Shown here: positions 1 through 11,696 of the stretch, piece after piece
How the letters are laid out: the number at the start of each line of letters is the position of its first letter
Position numbering within the stretch: the stretch's first letter is position 1
Origin: Salmonella enterica subsp. arizonae
Lineage (GTDB): Bacteria; Pseudomonadota; Gammaproteobacteria; Enterobacterales; Enterobacteriaceae
Direction of reading: 5' to 3'
Assembly (NCBI RefSeq): GCF_008692845.1
Contig: NZ_VXJW01000001.1
Location: forward strand, 62,001-126,000
Length of the DNA: 64,000 nucleotides
Notes under the pieces: generated by a model
The model's database searches: none
What the model saw: the letters and a program-made list of their open reading frames with translations, nothing else
Told to the model about the DNA's origin: nothing
Program-made: the position numbers and the translations under genes

Positions 1-309
1 GTAAAACGTCACAATATTGCCACGGGCTTTGAGTAACTGCTGGCGCGCATTTTCTTCTGTTAATGGTTTGCCGGTTATCTCACCATCAAGAACACAAATT
101 TGATCGGAGCCAATAATCAGGTGCGCTGGATAACGGTGGGCGAGCGATTGCGCTTTAGCCTGCGCCAGACGTAACACCAACTGACGCGGCGCTTCGCCCT
201 GGATGGGGGTTTCATCAACCTCCGGCGCGGCGCATTCGAAAGGAATCGTCAGTTTTTCCAGCAGTGCGCGACGCCAGGGAGAGGTCGACGCAAGGATGAG
301 ACGGGGCAT
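1..309 (-). CDS. yceF: YceF, Maf-family nucleotide pyrophosphatase (partial, 3' end outside window)
   Basis: The N-terminal 103 residues are present and the rest lies beyond the window edge. The family hydrolyses non-canonical nucleoside triphosphates; YceF prefers 7-methyl-GTP. The start [20 protein letters not shown] carries the Maf signature with Ser and two Arg near the nucleotide, and the GSDQ segment with its conserved Asp follows at about residue 70. The ATG at 309 is chosen because the Maf fold begins immediately after it. It is divergent from yceD, as in E. coli. Confidence 0.93.
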   Translation of the reverse strand, partial: MPRLILASTSPWRRALLEKLTIPFECAAPEVDETPIQGEAPRQLVLRLAQAKAQSLAHRYPAHLIIGSDQICVLDGEITGKPLTEENARQQLLKARGNIVTFY

Positions 310-440
310 ATTTTTTCCCTCAGATATAGCGTAATGATGAGAGCCATCTTAAACTATGCTCTTCGTCCTTCAAGCCTGTCATTTTGACTTGTCTTGAGCG
401 AAAATAAGTCTGTAACCCGCAATGTGTGCGAATTATTGGC

Positions 441-470
441 AAAAGGCAACCGCAGGCTGCCTTTTTCTTT
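441..470 (+). terminator. Intrinsic-terminator-like hairpin in the yceD leader
   Basis: AAAAGGCA pairs with TGCCTTTT around a nine-base loop and runs into CTTTTTCTTT. It lies 37 bases upstream of the yceD start and downstream of possible sigma-70 elements around 385-430. It could attenuate the yceD-rpmF operon or end a short leader RNA. The structure is seen directly; its role is inferred. Confidence 0.55.
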
Positions 471-494
471 GACTATATGACATTACGAAGTTAA

Positions 495-1028
<534 letters not shown>

Positions 1029-1067
1029 TAGGTCTTCCCCGCGGACGCAGGGATAAACCGTAATTGA

Positions 1068-1253
<186 letters not shown>

Positions 1254-1387
1254 TCGCGCGATACTCGATGCCTTTTGCATCACAGGCGCGCCTGTAGTGT
1301 AAAAGTCGAAGAGTACAAGCGTGATATAGCTTAGTGAGGATTTCTCCGCGCAAGCGGAGAAAGGCCGAACCAGGCAGCGACGATACT

Positions 1388-2467
1388 TTGACACGTCTAA
1401 CCCTGGCGTTAGATGTCATGGGGGGCGATTTTGGTCCTTCCGTGACGGTGCCTGCAGCATTGCAGGCACTGAACGCTAATTCGCAGCTCACTCTTCTTTT
1501 AGTCGGGAATCCCGATATTATCACGCCATTACTTGCCAAAGCTGACTTTGAACAACGTTCGCGTCTGCAGATTATCCCTGCGCAGTCAGTTATTGCCAGT
1601 GATGCCCGGCCTTCGCAGGCGATCCGCGCCAGTCGCGGGACATCTATGCGTGTGGCCCTGGAGCTTGTGAAAGAAGGTCGAGCCGAAGCTTGTGTTAGCG
1701 CTGGTAATACCGGGGCGTTAATGGGGCTGGCGAAATTATTGCTCAAGCCCCTTGAGGGGATTGAGCGTCCGGCGCTGGTGACGGTATTACCACACCAGCA
1801 CAAGGGCAAAACAGTAGTGCTTGATTTGGGGGCCAACGTCGATTGCGACAGTACCATGTTGGTACAGTTTGCTGTGATGGGCGCCGTTTTGGCGGAAGAG
1901 GTCGTCGGGATCAAAAATCCCCGGGTGGCGTTGCTCAATATCGGGGAAGAAGAAACCAAAGGCCTCGACAGTATTCGTGAAGCCTCTTTAACGCTAAAAA
2001 CGGTCCCATCCATCAACTACATCGGCTACCTTGAGGCGAATGAGTTACTGACGGGAAAAACCGATGTACTGGTGTGTGACGGCTTTACAGGCAACGTCAC
2101 ACTTAAAACGATGGAAGGTGTTGTCAGAATGTTCCTTTCACTGCTGAAATCACAGGGCGAAGGGAAAAAACGGTCGTGGTGGCTGCTGTTATTAAAACGT
2201 TGGTTACAAAAAAGCCTGATGAGGCGATTCAGTCACCTCAACCCCGACCAGTATAATGGCGCCTGTCTGTTAGGATTGCGCGGCACGGTGATTAAAAGTC
2301 ATGGTGCGGCCAATCAGCGAGCATTTGCAGTCGCGATTGAACAGGCAGTGCAGGCGGTGCAGCGACAAGTTCCTCAGCGAATTGCCGCTCGCCTGGAATC
2401 TGTATACCCAGCCGGATTTGAATCGCTGGACGATGGCAAAAGCGTAAACCTGCGGGCGCACAGATAA
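1388..2467 (+). CDS. plsX: PlsX, phosphate acyltransferase (acyl-ACP to acyl-phosphate)
   Basis: PlsX makes acyl-phosphate from acyl-ACP for phosphatidic acid synthesis, as a peripheral membrane enzyme. The 359 residues match the family (about 356 in E. coli). The N-terminal signature [14 protein letters not shown] is intact and the end is the usual SVYPAGFE tail. I start at TTG 1388 ([10 protein letters not shown]) because homology begins there. An upstream ATG at 1334 is in frame and would add an 18-residue basic leader, so the start is not certain. The gene precedes fabH by 79 bases. Confidence 0.93.
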   Translation: MTRLTLALDVMGGDFGPSVTVPAALQALNANSQLTLLLVGNPDIITPLLAKADFEQRSRLQIIPAQSVIASDARPSQAIRASRGTSMRVALELVKEGRAEACVSAGNTGALMGLAKLLLKPLEGIERPALVTVLPHQHKGKTVVLDLGANVDCDSTMLVQFAVMGAVLAEEVVGIKNPRVALLNIGEEETKGLDSIREASLTLKTVPSINYIGYLEANELLTGKTDVLVCDGFTGNVTLKTMEGVVRMFLSLLKSQGEGKKRSWWLLLLKRWLQKSLMRRFSHLNPDQYNGACLLGLRGTVIKSHGAANQRAFAVAIEQAVQAVQRQVPQRIAARLESVYPAGFESLDDGKSVNLRAHR

Positions 2468-2546
2468 TTTCGCTGTGTACCCGGCGCCGCCAGCGTGCCA
2501 GACATTTACAGGTGACGGTATATAACCGAAAAGTGACTGAGCGTAC

Positions 2547-3500
2547 ATGTATACGAAGATTATTGGTACTGGCAGCTATCTGCCCGAACAAGTGCGGACT
2601 AACGCCGATCTGGAAAAAATGGTTGAAACCTCTGACGAGTGGATTGTCACTCGTACAGGTATTCGTGAACGCCATATCGCCGCGCCAAATGAAACCGTCG
2701 CGACGATGGGCTTTACCGCTGCGAATCGCGCGCTTGAGATGGCGGGAATCGATAAAGACCAAATTGGCTTGATTGTGGTGGCTACCACATCAGCAACGCA
2801 TGCATTTCCAAGCGCGGCATGTCAGATTCAAAGTATGCTCGGTATTAAAGGTTGCCCGGCGTTTGATGTCGCGGCAGCATGCGCAGGTTTCACCTATGCG
2901 TTAAGCATTGCCGACCAGTATGTTAAATCCGGCGCGGTTAATCACGCGCTGGTTGTCGGTTCCGATGTATTAGCTCGCACCTGCGATCCCAGCGATCGCG
3001 GTACGATCATTATTTTCGGCGATGGCGCAGGCGCGGTCGTACTGAGCGCTTCTGAAGAACCGGGTATTATCTCTACCCATCTTCATGCCGATGGCCGTTA
3101 CGGTGAATTACTGACCCTACCGAATGCCGATCGCGTAAATCCGGATAACCCGATTTACCTGACGATGGCGGGTAATGAAGTCTTTAAAGTGGCGGTCACT
3201 GAGCTGGCGCATATTGTCGATGAGACGCTGGCGGCCAATAACCTGGATCGCTCAGAACTCGACTGGCTGGTGCCGCATCAGGCTAACCTGCGTATCATTA
3301 GCGCGACAGCGAAAAAACTCGGCATGTCGATGGACAATGTCGTCGTCACGCTGGACAGACATGGCAATACCTCAGCGGCTTCTGTACCGTGCGCACTGGA
3401 TGAAGCCGTGCGTGACGGGCGAATTAAAGCTGGTCAGTTGGTATTGCTTGAAGCCTTCGGGGGTGGATTCACCTGGGGCTCCGCGCTGATTCGTTTTTAG
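2547..3500 (+). CDS. fabH: FabH, beta-ketoacyl-ACP synthase III
   Basis: 317 residues, exactly the E. coli length. FabH condenses acetyl-CoA with malonyl-ACP to start fatty acid chains. The thiolase-fold triad is complete: Cys112 in [10 protein letters not shown], His244 in VPHQAN, and Asn274 in [10 protein letters not shown]. The C-terminal glycine-rich loop [10 protein letters not shown] is present. It is followed 15 bases later by fabD and is part of the plsX-fabH-fabD-fabG operon. Confidence 0.98.
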   Translation: MYTKIIGTGSYLPEQVRTNADLEKMVETSDEWIVTRTGIRERHIAAPNETVATMGFTAANRALEMAGIDKDQIGLIVVATTSATHAFPSAACQIQSMLGIKGCPAFDVAAACAGFTYALSIADQYVKSGAVNHALVVGSDVLARTCDPSDRGTIIIFGDGAGAVVLSASEEPGIISTHLHADGRYGELLTLPNADRVNPDNPIYLTMAGNEVFKVAVTELAHIVDETLAANNLDRSELDWLVPHQANLRIISATAKKLGMSMDNVVVTLDRHGNTSAASVPCALDEAVRDGRIKAGQLVLLEAFGGGFTWGSALIRF

Positions 3501-3515
3501 TATAAGGATTTAAAC

Positions 3516-4445
3516 ATGACGCAATTTGCATTTGTGTTCCCCGGTCAGGGTTCCCAAAGCGTTGGGATGCTGGCCGAGATGGCGGCAAATTACCCTATCG
3601 TAGAAGAAACGTTTGCTGAAGCCTCTGCGGCTCTGGGATATGATCTGTGGGCGCTCACCCAGCAAGGTCCGGCGGAAGAACTGAATAAAACCTGGCAGAC
3701 GCAGCCGGCGTTATTAACCGCGTCCGTAGCGCTTTGGCGCGTTTGGCAGCAGCAGGGCGGTAAAATGCCAGCATTAATGGCGGGTCACAGCCTGGGCGAA
3801 TATTCCGCCTTGGTCTGCGCTGGCGTCATCAATTTTGCTGATGCCGTTCGTCTGGTGGAAATGCGTGGTAAATTCATGCAAGAAGCGGTTCCGGAAGGCA
3901 CCGGCGGCATGTCTGCGATCATCGGTCTGGATGATGCCTCTATCGCCAAAGCCTGTGAAGAGTCTGCCGAAGGGCAAGTCGTTTCTCCGGTTAACTTCAA
4001 CTCGCCGGGGCAGGTGGTTATCGCTGGGCATAAAGAAGCGGTAGAACGCGCGGGCGCAGCCTGTAAAGCCGCTGGAGCGAAACGCGCGTTGCCGTTGCCG
4101 GTGAGCGTGCCGTCGCACTGCGCGCTGATGAAACCAGCGGCTGATAAGCTGGCGGTTGAATTAGCCAAAATTACCTTTAGCGCGCCAACGGTGCCAGTAG
4201 TGAACAACGTTGATGTGAAATGTGAAACCGATGCTGCCGCTATCCGCGATGCGCTGGTTCGCCAGTTGTACAATCCGGTACAGTGGACGAAGAGCGTGGA
4301 ATTTATCGCGGCGCAGGGCGTTAAACATCTTTATGAAGTGGGTCCAGGTAAAGTCCTCACTGGTCTGACGAAACGTATTGTCGACACCCTGACAGCGTCG
4401 GCGCTGAACGAGTCGGCGGCGCTGTCTGCGGCACTTACGCAATAA
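3516..4445 (+). CDS. fabD: FabD, malonyl-CoA:ACP transacylase
   Basis: 309 residues. FabD moves malonyl from CoA to the ACP phosphopantetheine thiol. The oxyanion motif FPGQGSQS is at residues 8-15, the nucleophile Ser92 is in GHSLGEY, and the catalytic His is in the VPSHCALM segment. The ATG has a clear AAGGA site. fabG begins 12 bases after its stop. Confidence 0.98.
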   Translation: MTQFAFVFPGQGSQSVGMLAEMAANYPIVEETFAEASAALGYDLWALTQQGPAEELNKTWQTQPALLTASVALWRVWQQQGGKMPALMAGHSLGEYSALVCAGVINFADAVRLVEMRGKFMQEAVPEGTGGMSAIIGLDDASIAKACEESAEGQVVSPVNFNSPGQVVIAGHKEAVERAGAACKAAGAKRALPLPVSVPSHCALMKPAADKLAVELAKITFSAPTVPVVNNVDVKCETDAAAIRDALVRQLYNPVQWTKSVEFIAAQGVKHLYEVGPGKVLTGLTKRIVDTLTASALNESAALSAALTQ

Positions 4446-4457
4446 AAGAGGAAAACC

Positions 4458-5192
4458 ATGAGCTTTGAAGGAAAGATTGCGCTGGTGACTGGTGCAAGCC
4501 GTGGCATAGGCCGCGCAATTGCAGAGACTCTCGTTGCCCGCGGCGCGAGAGTTATCGGGACTGCAACCAGTGAAAATGGTGCGAAGAACATTAGCGACTA
4601 TTTAGGTGCTAACGGGAAAGGTCTGATGTTGAATGTGACCGATCCTGCATCTATTGAATCTGTTCTGGAAAATATTCGCGCAGAATTTGGTGAAGTGGAT
4701 ATCCTGGTTAATAATGCCGGTATTACTCGTGATAATCTATTGATGCGAATGAAAGATGATGAGTGGAACGATATTATAGAAACCAATTTATCATCTGTTT
4801 TCCGCCTGTCAAAAGCGGTAATGCGCGCTATGATGAAAAAGCGTTGTGGTCGTATTATCACTATTGGTTCTGTGGTTGGTACCATGGGAAATGCAGGTCA
4901 GGCAAACTACGCTGCGGCGAAAGCGGGCCTGATCGGTTTCAGTAAATCACTGGCGCGCGAAGTTGCGTCCCGTGGTATTACTGTCAATGTTGTGGCTCCG
5001 GGTTTTATTGAAACGGACATGACGCGTGCGCTGTCTGACGATCAGCGTGCGGGTATCCTGGCGCAGGTGCCTGCAGGTCGCCTCGGCGGCGCTCAGGAAA
5101 TCGCCAGCGCGGTTGCATTTTTAGCCTCTGACGAAGCGAGTTACATCACTGGTGAGACTCTGCATGTCAACGGCGGAATGTACATGGTTTAA
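4458..5192 (+). CDS. fabG: FabG, 3-oxoacyl-ACP reductase
   Basis: 244-residue short-chain dehydrogenase that reduces 3-ketoacyl-ACP with NADPH. The cofactor motif TGASRGIG is at residues 11-18, NNAG follows near 86-89, and the Ser-Tyr-Lys triad is in GSVVGT and the YAAAK segment. Strong AGAGGAAAA ribosome site. Last gene before the separate acpP promoter region. Confidence 0.98.
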   Translation: MSFEGKIALVTGASRGIGRAIAETLVARGARVIGTATSENGAKNISDYLGANGKGLMLNVTDPASIESVLENIRAEFGEVDILVNNAGITRDNLLMRMKDDEWNDIIETNLSSVFRLSKAVMRAMMKKRCGRIITIGSVVGTMGNAGQANYAAAKAGLIGFSKSLAREVASRGITVNVVAPGFIETDMTRALSDDQRAGILAQVPAGRLGGAQEIASAVAFLASDEASYITGETLHVNGGMYMV

Positions 5193-5345
5193 TCATGATA
5201 AAAAAATTTGCGTTATTTGGGTGAAAAGCCGCAAAATAACGTAAAATCGTGGTAAGACTTGCCGGGATTTAGTTGCAAATTTTTCAACATTTTATACACT
5301 ACGAAAACCATCGCGAAAGCGAGTTTTGATAGGAAATTTAAGAGT

Positions 5346-5582
5346 ATGAGCACTATCGAAGAACGCGTTAAGAAAATTATCGGCGAACAGCTGGGCGTTA
5401 AGCAGGAAGAAGTTACCAACAATGCTTCTTTCGTTGAAGACCTGGGCGCAGATTCTCTTGACACCGTTGAGCTGGTAATGGCTCTGGAAGAAGAGTTTGA
5501 TACTGAGATTCCGGACGAAGAAGCTGAGAAAATCACCACCGTTCAGGCTGCCATTGATTACATCAACGGCCACCAGGCGTAA
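5346..5582 (+). CDS. acpP: Acyl carrier protein
   Basis: 78 residues including Met, very acidic, carrying the intermediates of fatty acid synthesis on 4'-phosphopantetheine attached to Ser37 of the DSL motif ([10 protein letters not shown]). The start at 5346 ([11 protein letters not shown]) is the universal one; an in-frame upstream ATG at 5259 would add a 29-residue tail not found in the family. A 153-base gap separates it from fabG and probably holds its own strong promoter. Confidence 0.99.
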
Positions 5583-5593
5583 GTGAACATCTC

Positions 5594-6909
<1,316 letters not shown>

Positions 6910-6930
6910 TACCGGCACGTGCATGAAAAT

Positions 6931-6964
6931 AAAAACCTCCGGCTATGCCGGAGGTTTTTTATTC
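6931..6964. terminator. Bidirectional terminator between fabF and the fimbrial operon
   Basis: AAAAACCTCCGGC-TAT-GCCGGAGGTTTTTT is a perfect stem with A and T tracts on either side, so it can stop both fabF (plus) and the converging fimbrial transcript (minus). Confidence 0.88.
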
Positions 6965-6982
6965 CTTTTTTCTTCGAAATAC

Positions 6983-7507
6983 TTACTGGTAAGTGAAGGT
7001 GAACTGCACGACAGTGTAAAAACTTCCTGCTGTCACTTCTCCTGTTGGAGCATACATCCGCGCTGATAGTGGAAATTCAGCACGGTGACTGGCACCGTCT
7101 ACATTTACCGTAAACGTACCCGCAGGTCGAATCTCCGTGAGGTGATCCCGTGACATGATTTGCAGCGCCATTCCGGCAGCGTCTCCCTGAGTGTTAGCGA
7201 ATTTTGTTGGATCATCACTGTCAGGATCGCCACTGAATGTCGCAGTAACGCTACTGGTTGAGGTTGGACAGGATGATAGCGTCAGGCTGAAATCCTGCCA
7301 TTCCCCACTTGCACCGGGCGTTTGATAATCGGTTGCTCTGGCCTGGTCAAACGTCACTTTTTGACTTTGCGTTGCTGTGTCAATGGTGCAGGCTGAAGCT
7401 ATCACGATACCACTAAGATTAATGTCCGCCCCATGCACAAGACCGCAAACAGTAAGCGACAGTAAAACCGCCAGTACAGGAATACGCTGTTTAACCCGAT
7501 ACGCCAT
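6983..7507 (-). CDS. Fimbrial minor subunit, FimA-like (last gene of operon)
   Basis: 174 residues. A Sec signal peptide ends near GLVHG-AD. One pilin disulphide pair is visible (ASACTID and LSSCPTS), as is the C-terminal beta-zipper motif with a penultimate aromatic (FTFTYQ). It is paralogous to the next gene upstream, sharing the WQDFSLTLSSCP and FSGDPDSD patterns. It is likely exported to the periplasm, taken up by the chaperone and built into the fimbrial tip or base. It ends 19 bases before the shared terminator. The fimbrial type was not identified. Confidence 0.85.
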   Translation of the reverse strand: MAYRVKQRIPVLAVLLSLTVCGLVHGADINLSGIVIASACTIDTATQSQKVTFDQARATDYQTPGASGEWQDFSLTLSSCPTSTSSVTATFSGDPDSDDPTKFANTQGDAAGMALQIMSRDHLTEIRPAGTFTVNVDGASHRAEFPLSARMYAPTGEVTAGSFYTVVQFTFTYQ

Positions 7508-7521
7508 AACGTTCCCCTGAA

Positions 7522-8049
7522 TTACTGATAAGTAAATGTAAGTTGAACCTGGCTGGCGATAGAGCCTGGCATGACGTTGCCTTTAGAAACCGCACGGGCG
7601 CTCATCAACAGGTCGTATCCACGCGTACTGGTGTCAATGATAAGATTGTTTAGCGCTGTGCCATTTTTCAGGCTGGTTTTGTCATTTGTCGTGGCAAGCT
7701 CCACTGCTAAATTCGTTGCGTCACCAGTATTTCTATAATAATTAGCGTCGGTGTCGGGCGTTCCGGAAAACGTCACGTTAAAGCTGGTGGTTGAGCTCGG
7801 GCAGTTGGAAACCTTAAGGGTAAAATCCTTCCATGCGGATGCGCTACCGGCGGTAGACAGGCTATCGGCCTGTATATCATTGCCAATATTGACTGCCAGA
7901 GTCGGTTCGCCGCTGTTGATAACACAGGGAGACGCAACCACCTTCCCGGTAATGTCGATAACGGTATTTCCAGCTTGACTGAGTGCAGGGAATAGCATGC
8001 CACCAGCCAGTAATAACAACGCGGTTTTTCTTCCATGGATAGTTTTCAT
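7522..8049 (-). CDS. Fimbrial minor subunit, FimA-like
   Basis: 175 residues with a signal peptide cleaved near ALSQA-GN. The two cysteines (SPCVIN, VSNCPSS) are spaced as in type 1 pilins, and the C-terminal strand LTFTYQ has the donor-strand pattern. It lies 14 bases before its paralogue and 15 bases after the adhesin gene, so the genes are surely cotranscribed. Role as adaptor subunit is inferred from family and position. Confidence 0.85.
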   Translation of the reverse strand: MKTIHGRKTALLLLAGGMLFPALSQAGNTVIDITGKVVASPCVINSGEPTLAVNIGNDIQADSLSTAGSASAWKDFTLKVSNCPSSTTSFNVTFSGTPDTDANYYRNTGDATNLAVELATTNDKTSLKNGTALNNLIIDTSTRGYDLLMSARAVSKGNVMPGSIASQVQLTFTYQ

Positions 8050-8064
8050 GTTGGATCCTTCAGA

Positions 8065-9066
8065 TTAGTTATAAGCGAGTTTTACTTCTATCGCCGATTT
8101 GACATTGCCAGCGGTGACGTTATTGACGTCATCAATGTAATACGCCACTTTAAACTTCGGGATGGTGTAGTTACCAGACCCGATGTAATCACTAAGAGGA
8201 ATGTCACCATTAACGATATGCGCGGTGCCGTCATCATTTTGTACCTGTATATACACATTTCGGGCATAACCTTCGCCAGTAACGGTCTTTAGCTCGGCAT
8301 TACTGGCCTGATGGGTGCCATAAACAGCGGATAAGTTGTAGGAGATGCCGTTTCTTGCACCTGGACAGTTCGTTAATGTGATCGTAGGGACGTCGGTTAC
8401 ACCCTGCGCGCCGTTGGATAAGTTATTGCCATAAAGTGTCGGCAACTTGACTTCGGTAGGGGCGTTAATGCTACATGCAGTTATGACTGGCTGTTTGGTG
8501 ACGGTGCCGGAAAGCGCGGTAAAAGAGATATCCGGATAGTCCGTTCGTGCAGGTTCATTAAAGTAATTTACGGTAACCACGGGGGCCGTGGTTATTTGCC
8601 CGGAAGGAATCTGGTCGGTCAGACGCACGATGGTATATTTGACGTGAAGATAGCCAGACGCATAGTAGCCATTATCGAAGACGAATTCATAAGGTGCAAC
8701 GCTGTCATTTTGCGGGGTAGTGATTGTCGGCGTGGAATAGTTAAGGTTGTAAGCAATACCTATCCCTGGGTTGTTCGTCGCGTAAACGGTGGAACCATCC
8801 GATGCGGTGCCTATCGGCGTGCCGTTGATGGTCAGGGTGACCCTTGCTGTACCCGTTTCGTCTAGTGTGCTTAGTTTGTAAAGACCATGGTCATCAAACC
8901 ACGATATTCCGCCGACGTTAGTGGGGATTGACCATAAGGATAAATCATAGTTATACGTGTTGCGACCTGCGTCCTTGGTATCAATGGCAATAGCAAATGA
9001 TATGCCTGGTGTTGTATACAGTATGGTCGCAAGCGTGCAAGCGATAATTGATGTTTTATTCATCAA
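8065..9066 (-). CDS. Putative two-domain tip adhesin
   Basis: 333 residues, about twice a pilin, as for FimH-like adhesins. After a signal peptide (to about residue 25) comes a roughly 165-residue beta-rich domain without cysteines, which is the probable receptor-binding part. A pilin domain follows with the cysteine pair (VITACSIN, LTNCPGA) and the end IEVKLAYN. The receptor cannot be guessed from sequence. A second in-frame ATG follows the first, so the start may be one codon later. Confidence 0.8.
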   Translation of the reverse strand: MMNKTSIIACTLATILYTTPGISFAIAIDTKDAGRNTYNYDLSLWSIPTNVGGISWFDDHGLYKLSTLDETGTARVTLTINGTPIGTASDGSTVYATNNPGIGIAYNLNYSTPTITTPQNDSVAPYEFVFDNGYYASGYLHVKYTIVRLTDQIPSGQITTAPVVTVNYFNEPARTDYPDISFTALSGTVTKQPVITACSINAPTEVKLPTLYGNNLSNGAQGVTDVPTITLTNCPGARNGISYNLSAVYGTHQASNAELKTVTGEGYARNVYIQVQNDDGTAHIVNGDIPLSDYIGSGNYTIPKFKVAYYIDDVNNVTAGNVKSAIEVKLAYN

Positions 9067-9095
9067 GCATCATCCTTAATAAGTTGTCATTGGGG

Positions 9096-11639
9096 TTAAT
9101 TACAGCGGGCATTGGTTTGCATTACACCGATAGTGTTATCCTCTTCTGGAAGCTGAAACGTCACCTTACATATTTCGCTAGCGGCATTTCCCCATTTCGC
9201 CAACAGTGAGCCGCTTAACGGCATGCCGGTAAGATAGACCTGGCCTGCATCGCCAACGATAAAACTCTGTGCCTGATTCTCCCCGTGAACAGAAACGATT
9301 GCCCCGAAGGGGACGGTTTTGCCGTTACTGCGTGTCAAGGTCATCAGCACACGTTTACCTACACGCGTATCGAAACGGGCGCGAACGATGGCGCCGCGCG
9401 TCGGAGTAAGGATCTGATTAGTCAGCGTTAAATCGGCATCATCCGGCAGCGTCTCGGGGTTGAGGCCAACCGTATTCTCCCGATAAGGCGAGAGATAAGG
9501 CACGACGGTATAGCCGCGGAAGTCAGTTTTGACCCCGGTCTGGTTAGTGACTTCGACGCCGCTGACGCCGGGCGCTTCGACAAGTGCCGCCGTTTCCCCC
9601 AATGACTGACTGAATGTCAAACCATGGGCGTGGGCAATGATGCCCCCGTCGATACTGTAATTAAGATTTCTTTGATCGTGGTCGTAACCATAACCGGCAT
9701 TCACACGCGCGTAAGTTCCCTGGTAATCGAGGTTGGCATAACCGCCATTGCCCTGGCCGTGATTGGTCTGGCTTTCCTGTATACTCCAGTTGAGATTTTG
9801 ATTTTCCAGCGCGGTGCCGTTCAGACCTACAGTGTGACTGGTATCGCCGCGTTTGCTGGTATTGAGGCTGTAACTTGCCCAGCTATTGCTAAGCCAGCAG
9901 TCTAGAGGGATGTTAAAATTCAGCGTGAAGACCTGATCTTCACTGTAGACTTTATCGCTATCGCGACCAGCAGTCGTGTTGCGGTTATAGCTGTAGTTGA
10001 GGTTCCAGGTAATTCCTGAAAAACTGTTACTGTAACCGACGCCGATGGAACGCATTTCGCGATCGCTGTTCCAGTAATCTTCGCTGACGGCGTTGACAGA
10101 CAGTGAACCCGCAACGTCCCCCAGACTCTGGTTGAGCATGATTTCCGCCCGGTTACGTCGCCGCTCGTTGCTGGTTTTCCATTCGTTTTCGCGCCAGGTG
10201 TCAAGCGTCTCCGACAGACTGTAATATCCCGAAGTGGAGTAACGGTAGCCGGAAATGGAAATATTCGTCCCAGTCGCCAGCATGTTTTTGCTGTAGCGTA
10301 CGCGCCAGGATTGTCCGCTTTCTTTATCCGTATCTTGCTGGGTTGACCAGGCTTGAGTACCGTCTACTGAAAAGGCACCCAGTTCGCCGAGGTTTTTACC
10401 GAAACCAGCCAGTAAAGATTGATAGTGTTGAGCGAACTGTCCACCCCCATAGAGGGTGAATCCTGCGGGCAGGCCGTAGATCGCCGTCGCCTGGGAAAAC
10501 CATTCTTTATCAATGTCGCCATCGTAGGGGCGGTATTGTCCACTTGTCACGCTGTATTTCAGACGGCCTTCCCGTTGTAAAACCGGCAGAGAGGCGAAGG
10601 GGATAACCTGGTGCTGCTCGCTGCCGTCGGTTTCCTTAATCGTTACATCCAGATCGCCGCTACTGCCAGTGGGAAACATATCTGCGATCTCGAAAGCGCC
10701 GGGTGAAACGTATGTCTGATAAATAACGTAGCCATTTTGCTTCACACTCACCTGAGCATTAGTGCGGGCGATGCCACGGATGATCGGAGCATAGCCACGT
10801 AAACTTTCTGGCAGCATGTCGTCATCTGAAGCTAACTGCACGCCGCGAAAAGGCACGCTGTCAAACATATCCGAAGGAGCAGTGCTATCGCCCAGCGTCA
10901 GTTGGCTTTTTAGCGCGATAATATCGCGTTGAGCATAGGTATAGACGGAATCCCAGCTTTCCTCTTTTGTGTCACCGGTTTTGTTCTGGTTCCAGGTGCT
11001 GTAGTTGCGCAGACGCCATGGTCCCAGGTTCAGCCCTGGCCGTAAGTTGAGAAAATAGCTATCGGAATCGCTGTTGCCTGACTGGCGCGCGCTGGTGTTC
11101 CCACCCGTAAATGTATAGTTAAGTAACAGGGCATTGATACCTTCATCCAGACGATCCGGCGCGACCCAGCCTCGGGCCATGGTGGATACTGCCGCCTGTG
11201 GAATGGACAGCAACAGCCGTTGATGGTTGAAATCAAATTCGGCGCTAGCCATGGGGATCGCGTTGAGCACGGCGCACTGTCCGTCGCCAACGAGCTGGGG
11301 AAACAGTTCTGTGCGAATCCTGAAGCTTTTGAGCATATCAATGCTCAGGCAGGGCTGTAAGCTCTGCTGACCTTGGGCGTTTTTTTGCATTGAGAAGGGG
11401 ATGTCATAAGTTCCCTGTGCTGCATTGTTGATGACAACATCAACATGATAAGTGCCAGGCATTTGACCTACGCCTTCCTCAAAGGCAGACAGATCGGTAA
11501 TATCTTTACCTGGTCCGTCGATACCGAGCATAGCGGGGTTAAAGTATTCCCGAGCATAACCAGGAAGGGCTACAGGTAATGAACATTGCAAAGCAACAAA
11601 GCAAGCGATATGACTGAGCGTTATTTTATTCTTTCGCAT
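9096..11639 (-). CDS. Outer-membrane fimbrial usher
   Basis: 847 residues, FimD/PapC family. The signal peptide ends near LPGYA. The N-terminal chaperone-binding domain opens with EYFNPAMLGIDG, and a 24-strand barrel with plug follows (motif GTNAQVSVKQNGY-like in the middle). C-terminal domains hold a cysteine pair (SEICKVTF and NARCN). It secretes and assembles the subunits encoded around it. The gene starts 57 bases after the chaperone stop. The barrel is full length with no frameshift. Confidence 0.95.
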   Translation of the reverse strand: MRKNKITLSHIACFVALQCSLPVALPGYAREYFNPAMLGIDGPGKDITDLSAFEEGVGQMPGTYHVDVVINNAAQGTYDIPFSMQKNAQGQQSLQPCLSIDMLKSFRIRTELFPQLVGDGQCAVLNAIPMASAEFDFNHQRLLLSIPQAAVSTMARGWVAPDRLDEGINALLLNYTFTGGNTSARQSGNSDSDSYFLNLRPGLNLGPWRLRNYSTWNQNKTGDTKEESWDSVYTYAQRDIIALKSQLTLGDSTAPSDMFDSVPFRGVQLASDDDMLPESLRGYAPIIRGIARTNAQVSVKQNGYVIYQTYVSPGAFEIADMFPTGSSGDLDVTIKETDGSEQHQVIPFASLPVLQREGRLKYSVTSGQYRPYDGDIDKEWFSQATAIYGLPAGFTLYGGGQFAQHYQSLLAGFGKNLGELGAFSVDGTQAWSTQQDTDKESGQSWRVRYSKNMLATGTNISISGYRYSTSGYYSLSETLDTWRENEWKTSNERRRNRAEIMLNQSLGDVAGSLSVNAVSEDYWNSDREMRSIGVGYSNSFSGITWNLNYSYNRNTTAGRDSDKVYSEDQVFTLNFNIPLDCWLSNSWASYSLNTSKRGDTSHTVGLNGTALENQNLNWSIQESQTNHGQGNGGYANLDYQGTYARVNAGYGYDHDQRNLNYSIDGGIIAHAHGLTFSQSLGETAALVEAPGVSGVEVTNQTGVKTDFRGYTVVPYLSPYRENTVGLNPETLPDDADLTLTNQILTPTRGAIVRARFDTRVGKRVLMTLTRSNGKTVPFGAIVSVHGENQAQSFIVGDAGQVYLTGMPLSGSLLAKWGNAASEICKVTFQLPEEDNTIGVMQTNARCN

Positions 11640-11696
11640 GTTATTCGCATCGACTTTTATTCCACATTCCTTACGGAATCAGAGGGCTAAACCGTA

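Noticed and set aside
1334-1387. Upstream extension of PlsX from ATG 1334
   Set aside because: The 18 extra residues are basic and without family homology, and the family begins at MTRLTLALD. The TTG start is preferred, with the alternative noted in the entry.
5259-5345. Longer acyl carrier protein from ATG 5259
   Set aside because: It would place 29 hydrophobic/basic residues before a universally conserved 77-residue protein; the ATG at 5346 has AAGAGT before it.
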